Assembly: GCA_002110465.1 (NCBI GenBank)
Contig: NEED01000078.1
Location: 124,001-188,000, forward strand
From: an unicellular cyanobacterium SU2
GTDB lineage: Bacteria > Cyanobacteriota > Cyanobacteriia > Cyanobacteriales > Microcystaceae
Reading direction: 5' to 3'
DNA length: 64,000 nt
Position numbers and translations under genes: made by a program
Notes under the pieces: model-generated
Told to the model about the DNA's origin: nothing
Databases searched by the model: none
Seen by the model: the letters and a program-made list of their open reading frames with translations, nothing else
Shown: positions 36,870 to 45,899 of the stretch, in pieces
Layout of the letters: each line of letters opens with the position of its first letter
Position numbering within the stretch: position 1 is the stretch's first letter

Positions 36870-36978
36870 CCTATCTTTGCCATGGGGGATTTATAAAGTC
36901 GGACTCAATCAAGTGATAGTGGCTGCTGCTGATGGAGCGTTAGCTGCAAGTCAAAGGATTGCAGATTGCCGATTGTAG
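36870..36978 (+). pseudogene. Frameshifted C-terminal remnant of a thioredoxin-reductase-like flavoprotein
   Basis: One frame gives PIFAMGDL, the NAD(P)/FAD-binding turn of thioredoxin-reductase-like enzymes; the next frame continues KVGLNQVIVAAADGALAASQ, the adjoining conserved helix. In intact proteins these segments follow each other directly, so a frameshift lies near 36890. Nothing recognisable remains upstream. This is a short fossil. Confidence 0.6.
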
Positions 36979-37170
36979 ATTGTACCCACGACTGAAGTAC
37001 GTGGGCTTGGGAGGGTTGATTGTAGATTTAAGACGGGCGGCTTAAAGGTTGGAAATAATTCCGACCCCGCGCCCTCATTTATTGTTGATTGTTGAGGGAA
37101 GATTTTAGATTTACCAATGCCGAAATAAATGGCTTGTTCTCATTCAATCTGCAATCTACATTCTCCAATC
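36957..37170. repeat. Inverted-repeat-bounded element, about 214 bp
   Basis: The left end (36957-36982, GATTGCAGATTGCCGATTGT...) and the reverse complement of the right end (37145-37170) share an imperfect ~26-bp sequence built from GATTGCAGATTG/GTAGATTG units. The interior contains a CCCACG/CGTGGG hairpin near 36988. No coding capacity is apparent. It looks like a miniature repeat or MITE. Confidence 0.45.
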
Positions 37171-37774
37171 TTTCTGTCAGATTTTGCGGGATAAGTACCA
37201 AGGCAAAATTATTTGTGTATTTTTTGTTCATTTTTCAAGGTTCGTCGTCAGGACTTTAGTCCGATCACATCAGTCCTAAAGGGCTCGCTACAAACATACA
37301 ATTAATTTTGCTTACCTACTTATACGCCGTAGTGAGAGTTTTAGAAAAGCTGCCCCAAAAGTTAATGTCTAGTTTAATTGGGTTTATTAAGACATGACAA
37401 GGATCACACTTGAGACGTGATGCTGACTACTGACTTAATCAGTTTTGCTGGGCAATAATATTTATAGGATTCAAAAAGCGGGTGCATAGCAGAATATCGG
37501 GTTAGGAGTTGACTATGATCAATAACTAACCCAGTTTTTTTGAGATTTAGCGATATTTTTCCTCTAGATCATTCGAAATTTAGTTTTTTTAGGTTTCATG
37601 ATGCTTACTTGCTTATTTTATAGTTTTCTCAACTTTGTTAAATCAACAAGCATTAGAGATCTCTATTTTCAGATTCAAGATAAAATTTAGGAAGGTTGAG
37701 CCTGGCTAATTTTCCTCTAACAATCCTAGCCAGACAAACTGGTTAATCGAGTTGAATCTAAAGATAAGTAAATT
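37171..37774. other. Non-coding region before the 2TM gene
   Basis: This ~600-bp stretch contains an AGGACTTTAGTCC...AGTCCT interspersed-repeat motif near 37250-37290 and otherwise AT-rich sequence leading to the gene at 37775. I see no ORF, tRNA or obvious hairpin terminator beyond that motif. Confidence 0.4.
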
Positions 37775-38272
37775 ATGTCAGCCTCTGACGTACAACCCCC
37801 TGAGTCCTACCGTCCAGATGAGGTTCAAGAAATTCTTCATCTGGCGATCGCTCGCAAAACTGATGGGTCAGAATTGTCCAGAACTCAATTGTGGGAAATT
37901 GCCACCGAATTAGATATTGACGCCGATTCCCTCAAAGCCGCCGAACTCGATTGGTTAAAAGGCAAGATAATTGAACGTAAGCGACAAGAATTTGACCATT
38001 ATCGGCAAGCACAATTAAAACAAAAGGCGGTTCGCTATGCCATTATTAATGGGTTTCTATTAATGATCAATTTTATTAGTGCTGGCACAATATCTTGGTC
38101 TTTATATGCCCTGTTAATCTTAGGATTACCCCTATCTCTAAATATCTGGAAAACCTTTCAAACAGAAGGGGAAGCTTATGAACAAGCTTTTCAACGTTGG
38201 AGTCTCAAAAAAGAGATGAAAGAATCCATTTCGAGTCTTTGGAATAAGCTTAAAAAAGCATGGCAAACTTAG
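37775..38272 (+). CDS. 2TM domain-containing protein
   Basis: A protein of 165 residues. The N-terminal ~70 residues are soluble and helical (YRPDEVQEILHLAIARKTDG, QLWEIATELDIDADSLKAAE), resembling the SHOCT-like helical domain often joined to 2TM proteins. Two membrane helices follow (residues ~85-125, INGFLLMINFISAGTISW and YALLILGLPLSLNIW), then a charged C-terminus. The function is unknown. It precedes a GTPase-like membrane protein gene by 79 bp on the same strand; both could act at a membrane. Confidence 0.75.
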   Translation: MSASDVQPPESYRPDEVQEILHLAIARKTDGSELSRTQLWEIATELDIDADSLKAAELDWLKGKIIERKRQEFDHYRQAQLKQKAVRYAIINGFLLMINFISAGTISWSLYALLILGLPLSLNIWKTFQTEGEAYEQAFQRWSLKKEMKESISSLWNKLKKAWQT

Positions 38273-38351
38273 CCAAGACAACCAGAACCACAAGGGGAAA
38301 TTCACCAGAGAAGGTACAATTAAGGCAAGGATTGCACACAAGGAATTAACC

Positions 38352-39770
38352 ATGGGGACAAAAGTCAATAAGCCAATTCTCGTAGTGGGGATCAGTATTT
38401 CATTCGTTTTGTGGTTGTGGGACAGTTTTAATCAACAAATTATCAACCTAGGAGAATGGGGACTACTAGGGGCGATCGCTTTAGGATCAGGGTTTTGGTG
38501 GTGGCAAGGACAAACAAAAGTCCATCGTTATCCATCCCCAGTGGTCAGGTTGACGGAACAGTCGGTTCAAGATGTACTGACTCAAGTAGATTTAGCCATC
38601 GAAACTCTAGGGACTGAAGGACAAAATTTAGATATTTCTGGTTTTAAGCAACAATTAAGCCAATTATCTCTCGGTTTTGACCGTCAGGAACTAACCATTG
38701 CTTTAGCAGGTGGCAATAAGGTTGGGAAAACAACGTTAAAAGAAGTTTTATTAAACCAGACTCTATCTGATAAGATTACTTTGCTCGAAACAGAGTCCTT
38801 ATTTAAAACAACAGAAATTCCTGAAATTCAAGCTGATCTCATTGTGTTATTGATAACTGGAGATTTAACTAATTCTCATTGGGAATTTTTGCAAAAATGT
38901 CATCAAAATTATCAACGATTTATTATTGCATTTAATAAACAAGATCAGTATATTCCAGAAGAAAGATCTATAATCTTAGAACAAGTACGGCAACGATTAC
39001 AGCCAATGGCATCCCCTTCAGATATTATTGCTGTTAGTGCTGCTCCCCAAGTTTTAAAAGTTCGCAAATACGAGGAAACAGGAATAGTCAAAGAATGGAC
39101 AGAACCTCAATCTCCTGAGATTAAACAGTTGAGTGATCGCTTAAAAGTTTTGCTAGAAGAAGACAGTAAAATGTTAGTTTTGGGAAGTATTTGGCGTGAG
39201 GCAATGTCTCTGAAACAACAAGCAAAAGAACAACTTAATAGTATCAGACGCGATCGCGCTTTACCTTTAATAGAACAATATCAGTGGATTGCCGCCGCAA
39301 CGGCTTTTGCCAATCCTGTCGCCGCCTTAGATTTATTGGCTACCGCAGCTATTAGTTCTCAAATGGTATTAGATTTAGGGGAAATTTATCAACAGAAATT
39401 ATCCCTTTCTCAAGGTCAAGCGATTTCAGGAAATATCGGTAAATTAATGGTGAAATTAGGGTTAGTTGAACTATCGACTCAAACCATTGGTAGCTTACTC
39501 AAAAGTAACGCTGTTACCTATGTCGCCGGCGGCACAATTCAAGGGGTAAGTGCTGCTTATTTAACCCGTTTAGCCGGATTAAGTTTGGTAGAATATTTCC
39601 AAGACCAAGATATTAATTCATCTAGACAAGAAGGGATAGACTTAACTCAAATTCATCAAAAAATTAAGCAGGTTTTTGAACAAAATAAACGGAGTGCTTT
39701 AGTTCAAAGATTTATTCACCAAGCCTTACCCCATTTACCTCAAAGTCATGGAAATACCTCAACTGTCTAA
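38352..39770 (+). CDS. Membrane-associated P-loop GTPase with DUF697-like C-terminus
   Basis: A protein of 472 residues. Two membrane segments lie near residues 8-22 and 36-50. A P-loop GTPase domain follows with GGNKVGKTTL (about residue 117) and a G4-like NKQD (about 195); the switch regions are poorly conserved. The C-terminal third is hydrophobic and Ala/Gly-rich (AATAFANPVAALDLLATAAI, YVAGGTIQGVSAAYLTRLAG), matching DUF697 (YcjF-type) proteins. These are thought to act at membranes, but their role is unsettled. The start follows AAGGAATTAACC. Alone it cannot be assigned a process. Confidence 0.75.
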   Translation: MGTKVNKPILVVGISISFVLWLWDSFNQQIINLGEWGLLGAIALGSGFWWWQGQTKVHRYPSPVVRLTEQSVQDVLTQVDLAIETLGTEGQNLDISGFKQQLSQLSLGFDRQELTIALAGGNKVGKTTLKEVLLNQTLSDKITLLETESLFKTTEIPEIQADLIVLLITGDLTNSHWEFLQKCHQNYQRFIIAFNKQDQYIPEERSIILEQVRQRLQPMASPSDIIAVSAAPQVLKVRKYEETGIVKEWTEPQSPEIKQLSDRLKVLLEEDSKMLVLGSIWREAMSLKQQAKEQLNSIRRDRALPLIEQYQWIAAATAFANPVAALDLLATAAISSQMVLDLGEIYQQKLSLSQGQAISGNIGKLMVKLGLVELSTQTIGSLLKSNAVTYVAGGTIQGVSAAYLTRLAGLSLVEYFQDQDINSSRQEGIDLTQIHQKIKQVFEQNKRSALVQRFIHQALPHLPQSHGNTSTV

Positions 39771-39879
39771 GGATTAGAATCCATCAAAACTAATCAAAAA
39801 ACTCTCGATTAAGTATTTATAGTCGAGTTTTAAAGAATCAAAGTATTCATTCTATATATTACTAGCTAAAAATTTAACT

Positions 39880-40929
39880 GTGTCAAACGTTAATCTCGAT
39901 AAAGATCCTTGGTTAGCTGTTAATCTATCGATGTTTTTTCCAGGCATTGGACAACTTTATGGAGGGAATTTATGGAGGGGAATTATTTTTCTGGGGGGAC
40001 AGAGTTGGTTACTATCAATGGCGTTATGGAATATTTTTGCAGCTAGAGGAAATACGGTTAACGGATTATTTTATTTAGGTATTTCGGTGATTATTTACTT
40101 AGTTAATATTCTAGATAGCCATCTTGGGGTTTATCTTCCACGAACAGGATATATTTCAGAAAAAATCCCTAGGAAACATAAAAATGTTTGGTTTGCTGTC
40201 TTTGTATCCCGAGTTTTACCTGGTTTGGGACATCTTTATCTACAAAAATCTATCATTGGTTTAGGGTTATTAACCGCTAGTCTTTTATTCCTTAAATTGG
40301 ATGATATTTTTACCCCGCTACTAATAATTACCCCCCTCTTGACAGCGATCGCTACCTATCACACCTATATTGTCTTTCCCCGTAGCCATAGTGATTTTCA
40401 ACGTTCTCTGATAGCTACGATGGCAGGTTTCGTCTTTTTCGTCAGTCTCCTTAGCAATTATTTCCCCCAATGGCTTGATCAACGATTTGAACAATTCATA
40501 ATTCCGAGTGAATCAATGCAACCGACGTTACAAGTTGGAGATAGGGTGTTTGTGGAAAAATCCCCTGATTATGTCCCTCAAAATGGAGATATTGTGGTTT
40601 TTACTCCATCAGAAGCTATTAAAGAGACTGATCCTGAATTTGCTGATTATTATATTAAGCGAGTGATTGGTATCCCTGGAGACGTTGTTTCTGTAGATAA
40701 TCAGAGAGTTTATGTCAATGATCGCCCCTTGAATGAACCTTATATTGCTGAACCTCCTCGATATGAATTTAGCCCTCAGTTCATTACTAAGAATAGTTAC
40801 TTAGTTTTGGGAGATAATCGAAATAATAGCCTAGACTCCCATTTTTGGGGATTGTTACCCAGAGAGGTGATTGTGGGAAAAGCCTATAAAATTGGTTGGC
40901 CTCCCAATCGTATTCAATCGTTGAAATAG
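39880..40929 (+). CDS. lepB: Signal peptidase I with extra N-terminal membrane domain
   Basis: A protein of 349 residues (GTG start). The C-terminal ~170 residues are a type I signal peptidase: IIPSESMQPTLQVGDRVFVE with the catalytic Ser, YYIKRVIGIPGDVV with the catalytic Lys, and GDNRNNSLDSHFWG. The N-terminal ~175 residues hold several membrane segments, with two repeats of a FPGIGQLY/LPGLGHLY pattern, like small TM2/DUF5683-type repeats. Ordinary LepB proteins have one or two anchors, so this is a fused form. It cleaves signal peptides at the plasma or thylakoid membrane. Active-site residues are intact. Confidence 0.9.
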   Translation: MSNVNLDKDPWLAVNLSMFFPGIGQLYGGNLWRGIIFLGGQSWLLSMALWNIFAARGNTVNGLFYLGISVIIYLVNILDSHLGVYLPRTGYISEKIPRKHKNVWFAVFVSRVLPGLGHLYLQKSIIGLGLLTASLLFLKLDDIFTPLLIITPLLTAIATYHTYIVFPRSHSDFQRSLIATMAGFVFFVSLLSNYFPQWLDQRFEQFIIPSESMQPTLQVGDRVFVEKSPDYVPQNGDIVVFTPSEAIKETDPEFADYYIKRVIGIPGDVVSVDNQRVYVNDRPLNEPYIAEPPRYEFSPQFITKNSYLVLGDNRNNSLDSHFWGLLPREVIVGKAYKIGWPPNRIQSLK

Positions 40930-40963
40930 TTGATAGTTAATAGTTCAAAGGAAATCTCAGACT

Positions 40964-41734
40964 ATGAATCCAGATGCACTTCAGTCTCTTTTGCAAGCGA
41001 TCGCTACCGGAAAAGTTACCCCTGATCAAGGGTTAGAAAAGCTCAAACATTTTAGTTTTGAGTCTATTGATGAGTTTGCCAAAATTGACCATCATCGTCA
41101 TCTCAGAACAGGATTTCCTGAAGTAATCTGGGGACCTGGAAAAACCCCTGAACAAATTGCCCAAATCATGCTGACCATGGCGCGTCATTCTTCGACTGTT
41201 ATGGCAACTCGTATTGAAGCAATGGTGGCTGAACAACTTCAAGATCAAGTGCCTAATCTTATTTACTATCCAGTGGCTCGTATTTGCGCCCTGAAGACTT
41301 CTACAATTCCTTCAATGACTGGGATAATTGGGATTCTCACGGCGGGAACGGCAGATTTACCGGTGGCTGAAGAAGCGGCGGTCACTGCCCAACTGTGCGG
41401 GTTTAAGGTTCAACGGTTGTGGGATGTCGGAGTAGCAGGAATTCATCGTCTGTTGAGTCACCGTGAGTTAATTAATCAAATGGATGTGTTGATTGTGGTG
41501 GCTGGAATGGAAGGGGCTTTACCCAGTGTTGTAGCTGGTATGGTGGATTGTCCCGTTATTGGAGTTCCTACGAGTGTTGGCTACGGGGTGAGTTTTGGTG
41601 GCGTTGCCCCCTTACTAACTATGCTCAATTCCTGTGCCGCAGGTATTGGGGTCGTTAATATTGATAATGGGTTTGGGGCCGCAATTTTAGCAGGACAGAT
41701 TTTACGGACAGCTATTCGGCTAACCCATAAATAA
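40964..41734 (+). CDS. larB: Nickel pincer cofactor biosynthesis protein LarB
   Basis: A protein of 256 residues. The N-terminal ~110 residues include FAKIDHHRHLRTGFPEVIWG and the Lys/Gly region used by LarB to bind NaAD; the C-terminal half is PurE/AIR-carboxylase-like (GILTAGTADLPVAEEAAVTA, VVAGMEGALPSVVAGMVDCP, PTSVGYGVSFGG). LarB carboxylates and hydrolyses NaAD in synthesis of the lactate-racemase pincer cofactor. larC, larE and larA are not adjacent; in cyanobacteria larB is often found without them, so a wider role is possible. It starts 34 bp after lepB. Confidence 0.9.
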   Translation: MNPDALQSLLQAIATGKVTPDQGLEKLKHFSFESIDEFAKIDHHRHLRTGFPEVIWGPGKTPEQIAQIMLTMARHSSTVMATRIEAMVAEQLQDQVPNLIYYPVARICALKTSTIPSMTGIIGILTAGTADLPVAEEAAVTAQLCGFKVQRLWDVGVAGIHRLLSHRELINQMDVLIVVAGMEGALPSVVAGMVDCPVIGVPTSVGYGVSFGGVAPLLTMLNSCAAGIGVVNIDNGFGAAILAGQILRTAIRLTHK

Positions 41735-42036
41735 GCATTTTTGTCAAGTTAGTACAAATCAACTTTTATAAAATCAGTTGTTCGATAAATCAGGTAAAAT
41801 CCTCTCTAGCAGTTTCAACTTACGATTTCATAAAGGTTGGAAGACTGTTTTTTTAGATGTAGTTATAATTATGGCAACTATACCACTGTATAAATATGAT
41901 ACCAAATCCCTCAAACGTTGTAAATACGTTGAAGAAAATTTTATATTTGAGGAGGCAACTTAATTAAAACTTAAGATTTTATATTTGATTTTTAAATATT
42001 TTATAAAACTATTAATAATAAAAGATTATGAAGTAT
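41735..42036. other. Intergenic stretch after larB
   Basis: A weak reading frame of 61 codons at 41778-41963 (ending TKSLKRCKYVEENFIFEEAT) has no recognisable family and I do not call it a gene. The rest is A+T-rich sequence leading into the sucrose-phosphatase remnant. Confidence 0.3.
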
Positions 42037-42220
42037 TCAACAGGGACTGTTTCAAGTTTTAACGATACTCCAAGGAGAAGAACGGGGTATTATTGTTGGC
42101 AATGCTAAAATAGAACTATGTCAATGGTATCAACAGAATCAAAGTCCTTTTCGTTACTTTGCTAAAGGTAATTATGCAGAAGGAATCTTAGAGGGATTAA
42201 CCCATTTTGGCTTTTTTTGA
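42037..42220 (+). pseudogene. C-terminal remnant of sucrose-phosphate phosphatase
   Basis: The open frame encodes about 55 residues: QVLTILQGEERGIIVGNAKI, then ELCQWYQQNQSPFRYFAKGN and YAEGILEGLTHFGFF before the stop at 42218. RGIIVGNA, EL-QW and GILEGL-HFGF are the conserved end of the HAD-type sucrose-6-phosphate phosphohydrolase (SPP). The N-terminal ~190 residues with the catalytic DxDxT are missing. It is a gene fossil. Whether a complete spp exists elsewhere cannot be seen. Confidence 0.7.
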
Positions 42221-42369
42221 ATTCTTGAAAATAGATAATAAAACGACAAAAATGAGGGGAATAACTAACAACAGAAAAAATCAAAGGCTAGTTAATTAAG
42301 AAAAAATTAGTTATCAATAAAATTATCGGATGTATTGATTCATATTCATGAAATAGTTAAAAATATATT

Positions 42370-43017
42370 GTGCTTAGTTATCTCAAAGGAAACCCTGTTG
42401 AAATCATCAAAAACACACCCAATAAAATCCTGCTAATTTTAGAAGTTAATCAAGTGGGTTATGAAATGCAAATTGTATCAAGATTTGCCAGACAAATAGC
42501 CCAAAATAAACCAGAAACCATTCAAATATTTACCCATCTACAAATCAGAGATGAGCAGCCAATTTTATATGGATTTGCCACTGCCGCCGAACGAGAATTA
42601 TTCCGTCAATTAATCAGTGTTAGTGGCATTGGCCCACAATTAGCGATCGCCTTAATTGATACCTTGGGATTAGAAGAATTAGTGCAAGCCATTGTTAATG
42701 GCAATATTAGGACTTTATCTAAAACCCCAGGAGTCGGACAAAAAACTGCCGAACGCATCGCCTTAGAACTTAAAACAAAACTCTCTCAATGGCGAAAATT
42801 ATTGGGGATCACCTTACCGTCTACATCAGCACTTCCCTCTTTAGAAATTTTAGAAGATGTAGAGATGACTTTATTAGCATTAGGTTACACCAATGAAGAA
42901 ATTAATCAAGCTGTTTCTACTCTCAGTCAAGACAATCAAATGTTAAAGAATACCAAGGGAGAAGAATGGATCAGAGAAGCGATCGCTTGGTTAACTCAGC
43001 AGGAAAAACATCGCTAA
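42370..43017 (+). CDS. ruvA: Holliday junction branch migration protein RuvA
   Basis: A protein of 215 residues (GTG start; MLSYLKGNPVEIIKN). Domain I is an OB fold (residues 1-65), domain II has the tandem helix-hairpin-helix motifs (LISVSGIGPQLAIALID and LSKTPGVGQKTAERIALELK, residues ~75-135), and domain III (residues ~155-215) is the RuvB-contacting helix bundle. It forms tetramers on four-way junctions and loads RuvB. The linker between domains II and III is short. The gene is convergent with the antiporter gene (13 bp between stops). Confidence 0.95.
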   Translation: MLSYLKGNPVEIIKNTPNKILLILEVNQVGYEMQIVSRFARQIAQNKPETIQIFTHLQIRDEQPILYGFATAAERELFRQLISVSGIGPQLAIALIDTLGLEELVQAIVNGNIRTLSKTPGVGQKTAERIALELKTKLSQWRKLLGITLPSTSALPSLEILEDVEMTLLALGYTNEEINQAVSTLSQDNQMLKNTKGEEWIREAIAWLTQQEKHR

Positions 43018-43030
43018 TTTTTGTGATCCA

Positions 43031-44674
43031 CTACAACTGTTTCACTAAAGTTCCTGCCGCTTCTTTAGCTGCATCCCGAAAAGGTAACAAGACAAGAGCA
43101 GCCCCCGCATCCTTAAGAATTTCCATCTCACGAAGGGTATGACTCGTTAAGGCAATTTGTCCTTGAAATTGTTGATGTTGTAGGGTGTGGAGTAAGGTTA
43201 GTCCGATCCGTTGTCCTGGTAAGGTACTGACAACCCATCTCGCCTCATTTAAAGGTAAAGTCCCCGCAAATTCAGGATCTTCCGCATCTCCATAAAACGC
43301 TAATACCCCTTCGTTACGCCAGTTTCGTACCAATTCCGGGTCAAAATCAACCCCTAAAACCTGTAATCCCTGTTCTTGTAAATGAACTAATAAACTACCG
43401 CCATAACGTCCCAATCCAAATAAAATAACATCAACCGGAGGAATATCTACCTTATCTAAATTTCCTAATTTCTGTTGAGAATGGGGGATTAATCTTTCTA
43501 AGTGAGATAATAGGGGAGCCAGCCATTCATAAAGAGTATGAGAATCAATGATCATATAAGTAGACACCCCCATCGTAATTAATCCTACCAGGGTAATCAA
43601 CCCTAAAATATTCTCATTAATATGGCCTAATCCCACCCCTAAACTCGCTAAAATTAAAGAAAATTCGCTAATTTGTCCAAGGGAAAAACTGGTAATAGCA
43701 CTGGTATATTTACGATAGCCCATCATACTCATTAAGACCATTATCATCAGGGGTTTTCCTAACAAGACAAAAATTGAAAAAATTACCGCCGGAATAATCT
43801 CTAAGGCTAAATAATTGACATCAATGTGAATACCTAAATTAATAAAGAAAAACAGTAACAAAAAATCCCGTAAACTGATTAACCGCGCCCCCAAAGTAAC
43901 CCGATAATGGGTAGAAGCTAGGGATATTCCCGCAATAAACGCCCCCACTTCCTTGCTAAACCCTAACCCATCTCCCAAAGCAGCTAGAGCCATCGCCCAA
44001 GAAATGGCAAAGATTAATAATAATTCCGTCGAATAAGCAACGGAATGGAGTAACTGGGGTAGCACATAACGAGTCAGCAAAGCTACTACCAGTAAAAACC
44101 CTCCCCCTTTAAGTAATACCATCAAAATTTCTTGCCCTAAAGAGACTTCAGAATTGCTACTAAAAGCTGTTAAAGCAATCATGACAAGAACTACCACAAT
44201 ATCTTGAACAATCAATATCCCTAAAGCAATTCGTCCGTGTAAGGCATCAATTTCTCGTTTATCAGACAGCAACTTAACGATAATGATGGTACTTGAAAAA
44301 CTGAGAGCAATGGCAACATAAAAGGCTGAGATTGTCTCTAGGTTCAAAGAAATGGCAATTAAATAGCCTAACCCTCCTGTGATTAAAATTTGTCCAACCC
44401 CTGTGATAATAGCCACCAGTCCCACAGCACGAATTTCGTGGGGATCAAGTTTTAACCCAACCACAAACAATAATAAAGCAATGCCTAATTCAGCTAATAA
44501 CTCCACTTCATCGGTGGCAGTCCCTAACCCTAACCCCGCAGGACCGACCGCAATACCTACGATAATAAACGCCATAATTAACGGTTGACGCAGCCACACA
44601 GCCAATGCCCCGATCCCTGTAGCGATCGCTAAAATACAGGCAATTTCTGAAAATATACTATTGAAAGTGATCAT
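43031..44674 (-). CDS. CPA2-family cation/proton antiporter with RCK (TrkA-N) domain
   Basis: A protein of 547 residues. Twelve or so membrane segments span residues ~5-380 and include the CPA2-typical GPAGLGLG, GIALLLFVVGLKLDP, ALSFSSTIIIVKLL, FGLGRYGGSLL being the start of the cytosolic part. The C-terminal ~150 residues form an RCK/TrkA-N Rossmann domain (VILFGLGRYGGSLLVHLQEQ, VDFDPELVRNWRNEG) that should bind NAD(H) or ATP as a gate. It is of the KefB/KefC-like or Slr0753/NhaS-type group; K+ or Na+ export in exchange for H+ is inferred. It is divergent from the pentapeptide-repeat gene. Confidence 0.88.
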   Translation of the reverse strand: MITFNSIFSEIACILAIATGIGALAVWLRQPLIMAFIIVGIAVGPAGLGLGTATDEVELLAELGIALLLFVVGLKLDPHEIRAVGLVAIITGVGQILITGGLGYLIAISLNLETISAFYVAIALSFSSTIIIVKLLSDKREIDALHGRIALGILIVQDIVVVLVMIALTAFSSNSEVSLGQEILMVLLKGGGFLLVVALLTRYVLPQLLHSVAYSTELLLIFAISWAMALAALGDGLGFSKEVGAFIAGISLASTHYRVTLGARLISLRDFLLLFFFINLGIHIDVNYLALEIIPAVIFSIFVLLGKPLMIMVLMSMMGYRKYTSAITSFSLGQISEFSLILASLGVGLGHINENILGLITLVGLITMGVSTYMIIDSHTLYEWLAPLLSHLERLIPHSQQKLGNLDKVDIPPVDVILFGLGRYGGSLLVHLQEQGLQVLGVDFDPELVRNWRNEGVLAFYGDAEDPEFAGTLPLNEARWVVSTLPGQRIGLTLLHTLQHQQFQGQIALTSHTLREMEILKDAGAALVLLPFRDAAKEAAGTLVKQL

Positions 44675-44837
44675 AAAGATTTTTAATTTTCATTGTATAG
44701 TCTCAAGATAACTCTATATGCCTTTCGGATGATTGTTGAGAAGCTATCCTAAAATAACCCAATTGGGTGAGGTTTTCATCCCTTTATATTTCTTATATTA
44801 GTAATAGAAAGAAAACATTAGATGAGGAGTAAAAATT

Positions 44838-45284
44838 ATGAAACGGAACATTTTAGTCACTCTAGCGATCGCTACTCCCCTCATGTTAGCGAGTCCAGTC
44901 CTGGCAGGAAATCCAGCCCATGTTCAACAATTATTAGAAACGAACGAATGTATGGGATGCGACCTCTCCAATGAAGATTTAAGATATGCCCATTTAATTG
45001 GGGCAGACTTAAGAAATGCTGACCTTTCAGGAGCAACTTTAATTGAAGCCAACCTCGAAGGGGCTGATCTGACCGAGGCTAATTTGAAAGGGGCAAACCT
45101 CATGGGTGCAATGGTTACTAATGCTAGTTTAAATAAAGCTAACTTAGATAATGTGAACTTCACCCAAGCCAAGATTTATGATGCTGATGTTACAGGTGCA
45201 TCAATGAACAACTTGGATATCACTAACGCTCAAATCTTTAATACAGGTATTGGAATTGGTGGAGAAGATCCTGAGTTGGATTAA
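44838..45284 (+). CDS. Exported pentapeptide-repeat protein
   Basis: A protein of 148 residues. A signal peptide (ILVTLAIATPLMLASPVLAG, cleavage near residue 24) precedes a mature region with a Cys pair (ETNECMGCDLSNEDL) and about 14 A(D/N)LxX pentapeptide repeats (LIGADLRNADLSGATLIEAN and on to ITNAQIFNTG), which would fold into a right-handed quadrilateral beta-helix. This length and N-terminal ECxxCDL are typical of thylakoid-lumen pentapeptide proteins of cyanobacteria; the biochemical function is unknown. GAGGAG-like bases (ATGAGGAG) precede the ATG. Confidence 0.88.
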   Translation: MKRNILVTLAIATPLMLASPVLAGNPAHVQQLLETNECMGCDLSNEDLRYAHLIGADLRNADLSGATLIEANLEGADLTEANLKGANLMGAMVTNASLNKANLDNVNFTQAKIYDADVTGASMNNLDITNAQIFNTGIGIGGEDPELD

Positions 45285-45324
45285 TTAAAAGCAATGAGTT
45301 TGAATCAACCGTTAACAATTGTTT

Positions 45325-45344
45325 CCCACAACTTTGTTAGTGGG
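45325..45344 (+). terminator. Hairpin after the pentapeptide-repeat gene
   Basis: CCCAC at 45325-45329 pairs with GTGGG at 45340-45344, 40 bp after the stop. No long T run follows, so it is a weak terminator candidate. Confidence 0.4.
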
Positions 45345-45354
45345 AGATATTTGG

Positions 45355-45392
45355 AAAAAAAATCACCGCTATATTGCCATAACAATTAGCGG
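45355..45392 (-). terminator. Rho-independent terminator of the 45431-45718 gene
   Basis: On the minus strand, CCGCTA pairs with TAGCGG, and inside it ATTG pairs with CAAT around a six-base loop (45366-45392). The hairpin is followed three bases later by eight T residues (the A run at 45355-45362 on the plus strand). This is a canonical intrinsic terminator about 40 bp past the stop. Confidence 0.8.
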
Positions 45393-45430
45393 CGAAAATC
45401 TTAAACGCGAACAATGGCTAATTTTCGGGG

Positions 45431-45718
45431 TTAGGTGTGAGAAGAATCCCCATGACCTGGACAAGGAAGGGCAGAAATAGAACGATCTAACCAACCAACC
45501 GCTTGATTTAGATGATCTAGGGCTTCTTGAGGTTGATCTTTAAGCAAAAAGACCAAGGCAGAAGCAATATGCTGCTTAGCTTGAGCTTTACGATTATTTT
45601 TGAGGCGATGCCAATCATTGGGAGTGATGGCGAGTTGCTCAGCTAAGGCTTGGACAAGTTCTAAAGAATTAACAGTTTGATCTTGTCCAGAATGAGAAAC
45701 TTGGGTAATTTGAGACAT
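45431..45718 (-). CDS. Conserved small cyanobacterial protein
   Basis: I start it at the ATG at 45718 (95 residues, MSQITQVSHSGQDQTVNSLE). The central part (QALAEQLAITPNDWHRLKNN, ASALVFLLKDQPQEALDHLN) is helical with a repeated-helix feel. It ends AVGWLDRSISALPCPGHGDS. It matches a small family seen mainly in cyanobacteria (DUF6439-like as I recall it), with no known function. A longer upstream frame exists but its extra residues look like untranslated sequence. A strong intrinsic terminator follows it. Confidence 0.75.
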   Translation of the reverse strand: MSQITQVSHSGQDQTVNSLELVQALAEQLAITPNDWHRLKNNRKAQAKQHIASALVFLLKDQPQEALDHLNQAVGWLDRSISALPCPGHGDSSHT

Positions 45719-45899
45719 AGGAAGTCTAGGGTTTAGAATTAGGGAGCATAGAATTAATGCGCTGTGGGTCAACAAAAGGCAAAAGTTAATCAAATAACTG
45801 GTTTAATGATGATTTGAGCTATTTGACCTGGCCTTAATTTCTAAATACTGACAACGCACATTGCTATATCTTTTAGTTTAACCAACAATTGACCCTAGT

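Noticed and set aside
41778-41963. 61-codon frame after larB
   Set aside because: Composition is not convincing, no homologue is recognised, and it lies next to the sucrose-phosphatase fossil in decaying sequence.
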